Below are positions 33,270-44,400 of a DNA stretch of 64,000 nucleotides, one piece after another; the first letter of the stretch is position 1, and the number at the start of each line of letters is the position of its first letter. The notes beneath the pieces were generated by a model, which was not told where the DNA came from, searched no databases, and saw nothing but the letters and a program-made list of their open reading frames with translations. The DNA is taken from NCBI GenBank assembly GCA_015680685.1, contig MNCI01036290.1, forward strand, positions 213,901 to 277,900, written 5' to 3'. Source of the DNA: Gnetum montanum (lineage: Eukaryota; Streptophyta; Gnetopsida; Gnetales; Gnetaceae). The position numbers and the translations under genes were made by a program.

Positions 33270-33720
33270 TGTTCTAGACAATCATATTTTTACCTAGGTA
33301 ATAGAAGTGAAAAAATTTCCGACCACGCGGTGCTTATCGTGGTGTAGACAGGCACCAGGAAAATTGCCATCGCCACCCCCTTTTCCACTCGAACCCTAGT
33401 AATGGAAGCAATGAAGACATCGACGTTTTGTTTTTTTTTTTTCAGTACAACATTCTGGCACTCTTCAATGGAGGTCTGAATCGGTAGACCACGAGCAGTG
33501 ATGACTACCTCTGTTCCACGTGAAGGTCCAGCCATGGTCACACGAAACAGATCCGTAAGGGCCTCTGCGCAGCCTCACGTGCCATCAAACCTTATCAGTT
33601 TTTGCGCTATTCCATGCATTACCAAACCCTATCAGTTTTTGCGCTATTCCATGCATTACCAAACCCTACTTGCGCTATTTCAAACAACTCAACAAATTTC
33701 GTGGTTGTGTGCCTAGGGGT
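33270..33720 (-). other. GC-richer block with a minus-strand ORF of 83 codons
   Basis: Compared with its surroundings this block is richer in CG dinucleotides (CACGCGG, ACCACG, CGACG, CACGTG). The minus strand carries an open frame 33,541 to 33,290 beginning MTMAGPSRGTEVVITARGLP, with QTSIEECQNVVLKKKKQNVD and RVRVEKGVAMAIFLVPVYTT. I do not recognise the protein. It could be a first exon of a host gene or a relic; the CG content suggests DNA that has been methylated for less time than the elements. Confidence 0.35.
33587..33680 (+). repeat. 37-bp tandem repeat, 2.5 copies
   Basis: Unit beginning AAACC(T/C)TATCAGTTTTTG occurs at 33,587-33,623 and 33,624-33,660 almost unchanged, then partly at 33,661-33,680. 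The near-identity implies a recent duplication compared with the rest of the window. Confidence 0.8.
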
Positions 33721-34311
33721 TCACTGCGGCTACGAATGCCTTGGAAAATATAGGCAGAAATAAATGAAGTTGATTGCTACAATAAGGATGAAAATAAAAA
33801 CAACATCATGGCTGGGAACTCATTTCAAAAATTTTAGGCAGTTAAAAACAAATGTCATTCATCCTGGAACCTGCAATCCGAAATTACTAAAAGAGTAGCA
33901 GTGCCCGACGCCGATGCATTTATTATCGCCATACCAATCCATTGAACATGGCAACAGATACACGAAGGCACACTAATATAGGTGTACAACCGAATCAGCA
34001 GAGCTAGGAGATATTTTAGCCAATGCCGATAAATCAGAGTTGTAGTTTTATTCATCATTGAAGACAAATACAAAATCGAATGCACGAAATTAGAGTTACA
34101 AAACTAAAATTTTAAATGGTCTAGTGATAAAAGGATAAATTTAGCAATTTCACATACGATAATGGTATGAAGCCCTGGTTGAAGACTTACCATTAATTTA
34201 ATTATTCCAAGTGAATGAAGCTCTCATAATATTGAGGTCTTGAATTTATTTTTTAAGAATTATTGTATAAGTTATTACCCATAAAATATTTGTAATATTT
34301 AGAAATATCAA
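33721..34311 (+). other. Stretch without recognised genes
   Basis: No coding or repeat signal that I can support. A word TGAGGTCTTGA at 34,233 recurs as TGAGGTCTTAA at 35,237. Confidence 0.35.
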
Positions 34312-35249
34312 TGTTAGCATAAATTCCTCCTAACTTTATATATAACTTCCTAACTAAATTGGTAAGAAATATCTCCTAACTAGTTGGGTAAGCTGTAACT
34401 TGCTTACTTGGGAGAGAAGTTAGCTAAGATATTTTAAAGTATGTAACTACCTTTTGAACCCTATAAAAAGGCTTCAGGGGTAAGAAGAAAATATATCACA
34501 AAGGGGGGAAGACTTGGGATCACACACTTGAGCTCTCACTTGGAGACAACATTGTAAAGAAGACATTGTGAAAGATTGCTTGTAAGATGGCTTGCTAAAG
34601 AAAAGATTTCAACCTCTTTTTCATAGTCCTGTGAGTTATGGTTATTGTTTTTTATTTTTTTTAAATTATTTAGCTAGTGGTTTAGATAGTATCATGCTTG
34701 GTAAGTAATTTTGGGATTTTTAGATTGCTCTTATTGTTCTTGTTGCACGATAGAAACTTTCTGTTAAATTTTTTCCATAGAAGCGTTTGTGTTTAAAAGC
34801 CTTAAGAGAATTTTAGTAGTAAATTTTATTATTGTGCAATGTATTAGAACCACTATTGAAATTTTTGTAAGAGAGCCTCTGCTTGTGGTCAAGCCGTTGA
34901 ACGATTCAATAGTCAAGAGGGTTCAGAAAATCTTTGGTATTTTGATAGGACCAGAATAGCTTCTTTTATCTTTAAAGTGAATCTCCATGGTATTTCAATT
35001 AGAAATTGTCAAGTCTTTTGAGAGTTCTATTGAATGTAATTATTGACATCTATTATCTAGCCAAAATGGAGTCTCGTACGTGATAGTTTACACAGCAATT
35101 TTTGGTAGCATAGTAGGATTGGCTTGAAGAAATTGCTTATTTGAGCCTTGGAAGTTTGAACAATTCGTAGTTATTGAATTTGGGACAGCTTTATTGCGAA
35201 GTGTTTTCTCATATCATTTAACCTTGTTTAAACATTTGAGGTCTTAACA
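34312..35249 (+). repeat. LTR-like region of family C (borders uncertain)
   Basis: Starts TGTTAGCATAAATTCC and, 938 bp later, reads GGTCTTAACA, giving a 5-bp terminal inverted repeat TGTTA/TAACA. It contains a TATA box (34,462-34,469) and a long U5-like tail. It is followed at once by the repeat seen before family C gag. Either the LTR ends at 35,249 or it continues to about 35,616, just before the primer-binding-site-like TTGGTGTTGCCAGAGA. No clear polypurine tract precedes 34,312, and no matching 5' LTR is present at 25.4 kb. Confidence 0.5.
34462..34469 (+). promoter_or_regulatory. TATA box in family C LTR-like region
   Basis: TATAAAAA in GAACCCTATAAAAAGGCTTC. The downstream purine-rich AAAGGGGGGAAGA (34,500-34,512) would lie near the transcript start. 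Confidence 0.55.
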
Positions 35250-35631
35250 CGAATCTACTTTCTTTTTCTTTTCTGTCTATTTCCATTGAATCTTGCTCTA
35301 TTTCTAGTTTTCTTGTGGAACTATCTCTTTCTCTAGGGAAAATTAGAAGTAAATTCGGAGAGTTGTACTCAAATTTTTTTGCAAAATTTTATTTATTACA
35401 AGTAGGTATTATAAGGATTTCATAGACTAGGCAATTGAACAAAATAGGAACTCTCAACAACTCATAGTACTTGGCAAAGTTGGCTGAATCTCTTTAAGAT
35501 AAGTCATTTGTAGTTTACACACAACACAATCATTTCATTTTTCACAACCGCACACTACAACAGGACACACACATACTCACATTGACTACTGAGTCTATTT
35601 GGAGGTATTTGGGCCTTGGTGTTGCCAGAGA
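35243..35631 (+). repeat. Family C terminal direct repeat, right copy
   Basis: Matches 25,405-25,793, including TTGGTGTTGCCAGAGA, and ends at the N at 35,632. Its presence after the LTR-like region means that LTR plus start of internal sequence are repeated here, as in a tandem element or an assembly join. Confidence 0.75.
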
Positions 35632-35736
35632 NGAGAGTTGTACTCAAATTTTTTTGCAAAATTTTATTTATTACAAGTAGGTATTATAAGGACCACGTAG
35701 ACTAGGCAATTAAAAAAAATAGGAACTCTCAACAAN
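35632..35736. other. Assembly join: duplicated 103 bp between two single N bases
   Basis: Single N bases at 35,632 and 35,736 enclose a piece (35,633-35,735) that repeats 35,357-35,462 nearly exactly, from GAGAGTTGTACTCAAA to CTCTCAACAA. A chance biological arrangement is unlikely; it looks like a short contig placed between two others. Confidence 0.75.
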
Positions 35737-35905
35737 AATTCCAAAGGATATATAAGAGATTTAATCCAACTCTCACACACTTAATCAAAGCAATCACACA
35801 CTCACAAGGATGATCATCAAGGCACCTTTCCAATACTCTATCTCTCCTTCTACTCTTCTTTGAACTCCCTACACTCTCTCTTTCTCTCTCTAGAGACTCT
35901 TTCTT
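35737..35905 (-). repeat. Family D repeat, left copy (LTR part)
   Basis: About 150 bp matching 37,395-37,585 (shared words CTATCTCTCCTTCTACTCTT and AATCAAAGCAATCA). The two copies flank the family D gag, so they are probably remnants of its two LTRs. Confidence 0.55.
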
Positions 35906-36960
35906 CTCATTGGTAACTTCCTTAGAATTTTCATTCTTCTTGGCTCCTTTCTCACTTTCAAAAGCTTTGGAGTTATTACCCATGGAAGATTTAGGACTTC
36001 TAGTATAGCCTTGAAGCTTCTTTTTAGCCTTAAGATCTAATTTAAAAGCATCATCCAATGCTTGGGGCTCATTGAAGGTTATCTCTTGTTGATACTTCCT
36101 TTTCAGTCTTCCTTGAAAGTTAGATGCTTTCTCATAATCATCCCAATGAACTTTTGCAAGATGAAAAGCCTTACAAAAATCCATGTACTAGTCCTTCATA
36201 CTCTTATCTTCTTGCCTTACATCAATTTTTGGATGGCCTCTTATCTATGATGAGTCTTCTTAAATTTCTCCCCGAGAATGAACTGCATTAAAGACCAATC
36301 CTTGATAGGAGTACCATTGTTCATCTTGTAAGAATGACTTTCATTTTTCCACCATACAAGTTCCATGCCTTCCAATTTGGTTTAATCAAAAGACACCTTT
36401 TGATGATTTTCCACATCTTCAAGTTCAAAGTACTTGTTAATCATTTTAAGCCAAGAGAGAAAAGATTCAAATCCTTTCATGCCATTAAAGGATTTGACTT
36501 CAACATGAGGCATCATTGAATCATTTCCAAAATATTTTTTAAGAGTGACTTCAATTCCTTCCCCTTGATTCCTTTGATACTTAGAGGAAAGTTCCTTTTT
36601 TACTTTCCTAGGAAACTTTAAGCCTTGAGACTTATCTTCAACACTAGGATCATAAAGAAAAACATCATCTAGAGCTTCTCCTTATCAAAAGTTTTCAACT
36701 TTAAAAGGAATATCATCTTCAATGGATGGCAATGAGGAATGCCTTGAAGAAGGTCCTGATGAAGAATTGCATGACTTGTACCCTTGATTTGATGCTTTTG
36801 GTGAAGTAGCATGTCCTTTTGTCTCTCCGATCTTTTCAATTTTCTCAATAATGAGCTTGAAAGCATTTCTCATGTTTTCCATGTCTCTTGACAAAGCTTG
36901 AACTATCTTCTTCTTTGGTGGCTTAATGGAAATTGATCTAAAAGGAAATTTTCAAACAAT
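35906..36960 (-). pseudogene. Family D gag
   Basis: Minus-strand gag of a different Ty3/gypsy type. It opens around MSRDMENMRNAFKLIIEKIE (36,894). The core reads VEVKSFNGMKGFESFLSWLK, MINKYFELEDVENHQKVSF, KLEGMELVWWKNESHSYKMN and TPIKDWSLMQFILGEKF, matching the Retrotrans_gag pattern of F.G..... FL.WL ..... W (W)..........W..M ...... F. It ends in a Lys/Ser-rich tail (KLQGYTRSPKSSMGNNSKAF) that runs into the left repeat. Several stops and at least one frame change. No protease or RT follows. A chromovirus affinity is plausible from core style and primer-binding site, but not certain. Confidence 0.65.
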
Positions 36961-37251
36961 TCTACAAAGAAAGGTAAAATTTTCAAGATTTCATAAGGAA
37001 TGAGACAAGAAATTCTTAGATCTTAAGAGAAATGAGCATAATATCTTTAAATACTGGCTATTACAAGCCAATAAGTGTTCAATTCCATAATTATCTTCCA
37101 ATTTTTGAAAGATCTGACAAACTTAGGGATCAAAGGAAAATTTTAAAACCCTAGGATAAGTAGAAGAGAGAATTCATCCAAGCTTGAGACTTTAGAGTGA
37201 TTCTTTATAATTAAGATGAGAATTATCCACTTGAATGCAATTTTCTACAAT

Positions 37252-37273
37252 TCCAAGCTACTATGATACTAGT
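37252..37273 (-). other. Primer-binding site, family D (initiator-Met type)
   Basis: Minus-strand GACTAGTATCATAGTAGC is close to the common plant TGGTATCAGAGC site complementary to initiator-Met tRNA. It lies about 360 bp upstream of the family D gag start. Confidence 0.55.
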
Positions 37274-37594
37274 CTAATGAGGAGCTTCCATGGATTCTAC
37301 AATCCAAGCTCTCTAAAAGTCACAAAATAGCAAATTTAAACAAGGAAAGGAAAATGAAAGCTTTGTTCATGATCTAATGATGAATTTACTTATGAAAGGA
37401 AGCACAGATCCCAAGGATAGATAAGAGATTCTATCCAACTCTCAGGCACTCAATCAAAGCAATCATAGACACACAAGTATGATCATCAAGACATCTTGCC
37501 AAGACACTATCTCTCCTTCTACTCTTCTCTCAACTCCCTAGGCTCTATTTTTCTCTCTAGACTCTCTTTAGACTCTCTCTTTCTTTTTTAATGA
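37274..37594 (-). repeat. Family D repeat, right copy (LTR end)
   Basis: Precedes the primer-binding site on the minus strand and shares about 190 bp with 35,737-35,905. It is cut at about 37,594, where a family A LTR fragment starts. Confidence 0.55.
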
Positions 37595-37874
37595 AAAGTG
37601 GCACCACCCCAAATGGGGTTGAGCATAGTTAACCTTAGAATGGGTAAAAAGGTATGCCATGTATAGTAGGCATAGTGGATCACATAGTCATAGTCTTGGG
37701 ATGTTTGACCATGAAGACTAACATTCTACCATGAGGTCTATGCCTACTAGGTTGGCTACCATGGTGTGCAGTGGACTGCAATGGTTTGTGATGTCTTGTG
37801 GTGAGCTACAGTGGTGTGCAAATACCTTGCCTTACGAAAATGTCAAATGTGCTTCCAAAATGTTAAATGCCTAA
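37595..37874 (-). repeat. Family A LTR fragment
   Basis: Minus-strand piece of the R-U5 part of a family A LTR (GTGGCACCACCCCAAATGGG, then CTATGCCTACTAGGTTGGC), equivalent to 56,360-56,640 and to 40,060-40,290. It joins the RT sequence on the other strand at about 37,875. Confidence 0.75.
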
Positions 37875-39240
37875 GCAAAATGGGAGCATATGTATCTACA
37901 TTCATTTTTAAGACCTAAATAAGGAAACTATTAAAGATGATTTTCCTTTCCCTAGTATTGATCGACTTATTGATGCTATGCTTAGAAATGTCTTATTATC
38001 CTTTATGGATGGGTTCTTGAGATACAACCCACAACATCAACTTTGTACAACCTTCATGACCTCTTAGGATACCTTTTTTTACACTATGATGTCCTCTAGT
38101 CTAAAGAATATAGAGGCAACCTATTAAAGGGCGATGACATATATCTTTATCAATTATATTCTAGGGTTGCTTAATGATTACGTAGACAATATAGTTATTA
38201 AGTACAAAGTGATCAACCACCATGTGCATGACCTTGACCTTGTGCTTAAACAATGTCTCAAGTATGAGCTTAGGCTTAACCCTAAGAAGTGTATCTTTGG
38301 CATCAAAATTGATAAGATGCTTAGCTTTGTAGTATCCAAATAAGGGATATGTGATTCACAACTTGTCGTTAACCAAGTAACCAAGATTTCTACATGTAAA
38401 ACCAAACATTTGCAAACTTATTATGAACTAGGAAAGAAACTAATTTAATGATTCATAGACATTGATATCCAATATATACCACAAACCAAAAATACCTTAG
38501 TCAATGCCATTGCAACTTTGGCTCTCACTGTGAAGTTAGATGTGTTTAGAAATTTGTCTTTCTTAACCCTAAGCTATGCTATTCCTATCATGCATAACAT
38601 CAAAGGTGACTCTATAGCCTCTATCAACACCACCCCTCTAAAGGAATGGTATGAGGATATCAAGTTTTACCTTATTTCTGGTGAATCTTCACAAGGCTTG
38701 ACTACTTGTCAAAAGGATGTTATACATAAAATATCAAAATAGTATATCATCGTAGGTGATAACACATTATGTCAATCATCTTATGATGGAATATTACTAG
38801 TGTTCTTTGAAAAAACCAAAATCCACAAAGTCCTTAAGCAAGTTCATAAGGGTGTACATGGAGGACATATAGGACTAAGGGTTATGATCACTAAAATTAG
38901 GCAACTAGGTTACTACTGATCTTATATGGAAAGTAACTACCTGCAGAAGGTTCACACTTGTGACACATGTTAATAGCATAGCAACCTAATACATGCACCA
39001 CCAACTAAGTTACACACTATTCAGATAACTTGGTCATTTCAATGATGAGGATTGAACATCATTAGACCTATAATTCCTAAGTCTTCTTTAGTACATAGCT
39101 TCATCATCACTGAAACCAAAGACTTCACAAAGTGAGTTGAAGCTAATCCTAAGGAAGAGAACATCTCAACAAGTCTATATGTTTATATAGGAAAACATAG
39201 TAGCTCATTTTGGCGTACCTATGACCATAGTCATAGATAA
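37875..39240 (+). pseudogene. Family A pol fragment: RT fused to second RNase H, then integrase start
   Basis: Plus strand. RT starts abruptly at KQNGSICIYI and runs through ETIKDDFPFPSIDRLIDAM, LLSFMDGF and YVDNIVIKYK (YVDD lost) to NPKKCIFGIKIDKMLSFVVS. At about 38,344 it jumps straight into the archaeal-type RNase H at GICDSQLVVNQVTKIS; the gypsy RNase H is deleted. Integrase follows (HKGVHGGHIGLRVMITKIRQ, GLNIIRPIIPKS) and ends at the second catalytic Asp (TIVIDN), where a family B LTR begins at 39,242. Confidence 0.8.
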
Positions 39241-39241
39241 T

Positions 39242-39675
39242 TGATGAGTGGCAAGGTACCCCTACATCCAACCATATGAATCACTAAGGCATTTACACAT
39301 GATCCAGTTGAATTCCATGGACCTATAGTTCTCTAGTGCACTAGTTCTTCTAAGAAGTGAAATGGGCATTGAGAGCATTTGTTGTATTTTCAACTACACT
39401 TGTGAAGCTCAAGGATATGGTTTAAGTGTAATTGAGGTACATGATTTTTATCATTTTTATATTTTATAAGTTTAATCGCCTATAACAAGAATGAAAGGTA
39501 GAGTAATTTAAGATCTAATTCATTCACTACCTAGCTAGCCTAACAGAAGTACTCATCCTACTTTCCTGGACACATCCTAAACACATATAGCATTGCTAGG
39601 CTACCAAACATTAAACATTGCTAGTTTACCAAACACTATGTGTATGCTTAAAGTGGTCATGCTTATGTTCATTAA
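39242..39675 (-). repeat. Family B LTR piece
   Basis: TGATGAGTGGCAAGGTACCC at 39,242 begins a match to the first 430 bp of the other B LTRs, with CAAAGTGGTCATGCTT near its end. The left end abuts family A integrase; the right end abuts the end of a family A LTR at 39,680, which fits a later A insertion into this LTR. Confidence 0.7.
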
Positions 39676-40404
39676 TAAGTAGTGTGGTGACCAAAAATGT
39701 TGGTGGTTGGAACATTAAGGGATTTACAAGTGTATAGTCCTAACCCCACATCTGTGTGAGGGCCTACTAGAGGCAAAGATGGCATGCCCTGAATGATCTT
39801 GTCAATTAAAAAAGGACTTAATGAATGTAATCAAGGTGTAGTGTGGTTAGCTATGATGCTGGGGCAAAAGGATGCTAAGTGTTCTCATAGTGTCAATGGT
39901 GTTAATGGTGTCAATGGGGTTGAGTGTAGTCAAGTTTTTTTTTGCAAAAACGAGGATGCCAACATGTGAGTGCTACCACACAAGCATAGTTTTAGATGTT
40001 GTTATGTGATGAAATAGCAAAAAATGAAAATAAAATGCTAGAAATGCAAAGAAAGAGAGAGAGAAATAGGACACCACCCCAAATGGAATTGAGCATAGTT
40101 AACTCCATAAGGGCTACGAAGGTATGCAGTGTACAATAGGTAGAGTGGACAACATAGTCACAGTCTTGGGAGTGTATGGCTATGGAGACTGACATTCTGC
40201 CATGGTGTCTATGCCTACTAGGTTGGCAACCATGGTGTGTAGTAGACTACAATGGTCTATAGTGGTATTCAACTTTGCCAAGATGCCTTTAGTTCCCTCT
40301 AAGTGCTCCTTAGGTTTGCAAGTCTATGAATCTATAATGTGCCAATGTTTCAGATTTTCCAACTAACTCAAATTTGTAAACCCCTAAAACATTGAATATG
40401 GGGA

Positions 40405-40412
40405 TATTTATA
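40405..40412 (-). promoter_or_regulatory. LTR TATA box
   Basis: TATAAATA on the minus strand in CTATAAATATCCCC, as in the sister LTR at 56,310. Confidence 0.65.
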
Positions 40413-40589
40413 GGGGTAGCATTAGCATGAAATATGGGATGGCTACCATGTGGAAGAGGAGACAATTGAAGCTATACTATCACCCAACTATGCTTTCCAC
40501 TTAGGCTTGTGGTGTTATGCTTTGTTGTGCTCTACCAAACTTTATGAGACCATGAGATTGTGACTACACTGCCAACCACATGTGTGTGT

Positions 40590-41350
40590 CAAGGGGACTG
40601 TAGGGTACCTGAAAAAATGCAAGTTTGGAGACTACACTCTAGGACTATACTCTCCACTATCTTGCATGGGGTAGAGCATAGTTACAATTTTTGCGATAAA
40701 AGGAATTAAAAAAAGATAAATTTTGCTAACTACACTTGCTGGAGGTGAGTTGAAGCTAAGCTAAATGAAGGTGTTGTGTTGTGGAGGCCTTTGGAGGCTG
40801 TTTTGGTTGACTACACTTCACTATGCTCTGGATTGGGGAGAGCATAGTCCCACACTTAGGAAAATTTTGCAAAAAATGGCTACATGTTGTCTATGCTCTT
40901 CATGGGAGGCTGACTATGCTCCTGATTGGGGATGAGCATAGTGCCAGCACTTGTTAAAACTTGTAGAAACTGGCTTCTAGTTGACTATGCTCCAAGTTGG
41001 GGAAAAGTGTAGTCTCAACACTTAGAAAAATCTATAAAAACTAGGCCTTCATGCGGACTATGCTTGACTACGCTCTAGGATAGTAGAGAGCATAATCTCA
41101 ACACTTCAAAAATTTTGCAGTGACTAGCTTGACACTTAGAAAAAATTGCAAAACTGGCCTTTGTATTAACTATGATCTACATGAGGCTAACTACACTCTA
41201 GGACAATGGAGAGCATAGTCTCAATAGTCAGAGAAAATATACAAAAAACTATTTTTTAAGTTGACTACGCTCTACACTAGCCTAACTATGCTTTGGGGTA
41301 GTGGAGAGTATAGTCCCAACAATTAGAAAAATTTGTAGAAACTAGCCTCA
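40590..41350 (-). repeat. Hairpin array in family A U3 (GACTATGCTC type)
   Basis: Six or seven units of about 100-130 bp, each with GAGCATAGT(C/T) paired with (G)ACTATGCTC and the spacer AACACTTAGAAAAATTTG. Located between LTR start and TATA box on the minus strand. Confidence 0.75.
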
Positions 41351-41410
41351 TGCTAACACTTAAACAAATTTGTAGTTGGGATGTCATAGTCCAAATTTGG
41401 TGGTGTTTCA

Positions 41411-41426
41411 TTAGCCCCTATTTGTT
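41411..41426 (-). other. Polypurine tract
   Basis: Minus-strand AACAAATAGGGGCTAA directly before TGAAACACC; equivalent to 16,080-16,095. Confidence 0.75.
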
Positions 41427-42629
41427 AACATCTAAAGGAATGGCCTGAGAGACATCGACAAAGAATGACAAAAAACCATAGTAGACATGGCACTAACATC
41501 ACTCTTTAGCACCTAATTGGATGTTGTTGCACCATGCTCAAGAGTGTCATGGGTAGTGGTATGCTAGGAATAAAAGGTGTAGGTAATATGCTAGGAATAA
41601 GAGGGGAGATAAGGTGTAAATAGTGTGTCATGATGCAAGATGTAGAGTCAAGACAGTTGATAGTGACCATGGCACCAAAGTGGCTTGCCCCTAAAAATGT
41701 TGATCCCTCATCGGTGTGGTCATGAGAGAGTCAAGGTGTAGATTCAAGATTGAGCCAATTACAAAATTTCTTTGCTACTGGGTTGCTTGTGCTTTTCCCC
41801 TTTGTTCTTTTTTTTCTTTTTTTCCTTTTTTTCTTTTTTTTCTTTTTTGCTTTTTTGTTGCAAGGAAAACCTTCTTTGGGCTCTACACTTTGCTAAATGC
41901 TAATTGTAAGGTTCTTTCCATCAAGTGGACTATGTGTCACAAGATGGGTTTTACTTTGATGTTGTAAAACCATGTCACATCTGTAGGATAGGTGTTTCCT
42001 CCTTCAGATGACTTATGTTACATCCACCTAGGCATTGACCAGCCAACAAAGGCTCCCCATGATATGAATTTTGTTACATCCACCTTGGGTTCTATGGTTT
42101 GATTTACAAAGGTTTTCATGTAGTCATAGCACATGAGCATCAGACGGGTTTGCAATCTTAGCTATGCAAGAATGCAAGAGTATCAGGACATAGGGGTAGA
42201 TGTAAGTAGGCTATAACAGGGTAATGGTGATGTGCACTCTTGAGAGGCTTAGCTAGTCCAATCATGCACATCAAAGCAATGTAGTGACTCATTGCTACAA
42301 TGAGATGTGTCTTTGCATGACCACCTATGGCTTTATCTTGCAAACATAACTTTGAGAAGACAAGGAAAACACACAACTCACAATGCAAATAAAATGATAG
42401 GGATGAAGACCTTGCAAGTGCTCCAAAGGCTACACCAATTACAAGTGCTTCAAAATCCAGTAAAATGCTAGAAGATGATTATGCTACAAGTGCTCCAAAA
42501 GTTGTACTAGTTGCATGTGCTCCATCCTAGGACTACAGTATCCCCATGCACATGGTGTAGAAAAGAGGGAAGGGATGGGGGGAGTTAGAGTTATACTCGC
42601 TTACTTACTTGCAAAATTATGCATGGATA
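41427..42629 (-). mobile_element. Family A 3' untranslated region
   Basis: No coding signal. A pyrimidine run on the plus strand (41,803-41,865), purine on the element strand, sits about 400 bp from the polypurine tract as in the 11.3-18.2 kb element. The GATAGGTGTTTCCTCC block near 41,990 is shared with the same region near 15,520. Confidence 0.6.
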
Positions 42630-42840
42630 ATTGTGAGCCTAATTTAATGTCTTGGTAGATCATATCCCTACTAGCTTAAGGTCCTAGCAAACCATAGTGT
42701 CCTAGTTTATAATCCCAATAAACTGTTGTGTGCCAGTTTAGCATTGTAGTGGATGAATGCTATGCCAATTTAGCATCATAGTGAACATGTGTTGTGCTAT
42801 TTTAGCATCCTAGTAGATGAGTTGTTGTGGTTCTCAACTC
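42630..42840 (-). repeat. Minisatellite after integrase (family A)
   Basis: Four to five diverged units of about 42-46 bp; the minus-strand core reads ATGCTAAA(C/T)TGGCA. Same place and orientation relative to integrase as 14,200-14,560. Confidence 0.65.
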
Positions 42841-42849
42841 ATTATTTTG

Positions 42850-43750
42850 AGCTTCATTAATGAAGTTCGAAAGTATCACCTTAAGTGATGGAACCTACAA
42901 TTCAAGCAACAAAATTGCTTCATGACCGTAAACAAGACTGTAAGGATTCATACCTATTGTTGTTCAGTGTGTTGTGTAGTAGGCCTAGAGTGCATAGACT
43001 AGTTACTCATGCCATTTTCATTTGTTGTTTCTTAGCATTTTTTTGATAAGGTTGATGACTACTTTGTTAGTGGCCTTTGCTTGGCCATTTGCTTGAGGGT
43101 AGTATGGCAACGAAAAGGAATTCTTGATGCTAAAGCACTCACAAAAGGCTTTAGTTTTGACATTGCTAAATTGTGGACCATTGTCTATTGTGATGGTCAT
43201 GGGTAAGCCAAAATAGGTGACTATGTTATCTAGCATGAATTTGCAAACTTGCTATGGTGTTTTCTTGCTAAGTGGAATAGCCTTAACCCACTTGGTGAAA
43301 TACTTGGTTGCAATTATTATGAAGTTGTGCCCTATAGAGAACTTAGGTGTTATGGGTTTAATGATGTCCAAGTTCCAACATTGGAATGGCCATGTGATCT
43401 ACATTATGTGTAATTTAGTTGGTGGCACATGCACTATTTTTCCATGTCATTGATAGATGTTGCACATTTTGACCTTTGAGATGCAATCGTACTCCAAGGC
43501 CAATAATAGCCTAACCATCTAATTTTCATTCTCATTTCCCTAGGTGCTATGTGAGCTCCACAAAAACCCTTGTGGACTTATTTAATGATCATTTGTGCTT
43601 CATTATTGCTTATGTAGGTTAGCAGCATGCCATTGTAGGATCTGTGACATAATGTGTTATCACCCATAATGATGTACTACTATGAACATTTGCATACTGC
43701 ATCTTTTTGGGTGGTAGTCAAATGTTTTAGAGGCTCACCCTATAGAAGGT
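42850..43750 (-). pseudogene. Family A integrase
   Basis: Minus strand. KIVHVPPTKLHIM, then WPFQCWNLDIIKPITP with the first core Asp, MTITIDNGPQFSNVKTKAFC with the second, and LPYYPQANGQAKATNKVVIN where the expected Glu is Lys. The best open piece is 43,236-43,018. It follows the second RNase H and precedes the minisatellite. The same Glu-to-Lys change is found at about 13,620. Confidence 0.8.
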
Positions 43751-44400
43751 ATGCCTTGATGTCATCGTACCACTTTCCTACATTGATTGTGCTTACTATG
43801 GCTATGGATGTAATGTTAGTGATTTGCATGATAGGCATAGTGCAATCTACCATTGAGATGGGTAATGCGTGGAACATGTTAAGTGTGATGCTTAGGGCTA
43901 ATGTTGCTAGTGTGTCAGCTATGGCATTTTCATTCTAGGTAATATGTTGGACATCAAATTTTCCAGGTCACAGTAAGGCTATAAATGTTGGGCCTTGTAG
44001 GTAGAAGCCTCTGTCACCTAATTCATCACTAATTGTGAGTCACCTTGGATCACTATGTGTTGGATCCCTAGGTTGCATGCTACAAGGATACCTTGGAGGA
44101 GACCTTCATACTCTGCCATGCTATTAGTGCAAGGGAATGCAAAACAATATGCAAAGGGTTGAATATCCTTTCAGGAAAATGTAATAATGAAAATGGTGCT
44201 ACCCCTTTAGGAGGTTGTAGCTCTATCAAAATGTAGGAATGCCTCATAGTTGTTAGGCACTTTGCTAATGCTATTAACATGCTCATTTGGGAACTTAGGG
44301 TCTATGGTTGCTTGATCATTTACAGGTGAAGCCATGAGTTGTGTAGCTATAGCTTGACCTTTTGTTGAGGCCTATACAATGTAGTGTAGGTCAAACTTCG
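43751..44400 (-). pseudogene. Family A second (archaeal-type) RNase H
   Basis: Minus strand, between gypsy RNase H and integrase. NSMAEYEGLLQGILVACNLG (Glu) and GIQHIVIQGDSQLVMN (Asp) near 44,110-44,030 are well preserved. The upstream Asp strand and the last motif are degraded. This confirms a Tat-type order in this element. Confidence 0.75.

Larger units (their letters stand above)
39680..41410 (-). repeat. Family A LTR (3' LTR of the 39.7-55.3 kb element)
   Basis: 1.73 kb minus-strand LTR starting TGAAACACCACCAAATTTGG at 41,410. TATA box at 40,405-40,412. Its U3 hairpins are of the CTATGCTCTCCACTA type, the same subfamily as the LTR at 55,260-56,987, which also shares its start sequence and length (1.73 kb). 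Confidence 0.8.

Noticed and set aside
34233-35247. DNA transposon with 9-bp target duplication
   Set aside because: Ends inside the putative duplication are not inverted repeats of each other and no transposase is present; TATA box and U5-like tail fit an LTR better.
41716-41967. Frame with a poly-Phe/Ser stretch that could look like a membrane protein
   Set aside because: It is a translation of the pyrimidine run in the family A 3' untranslated region.
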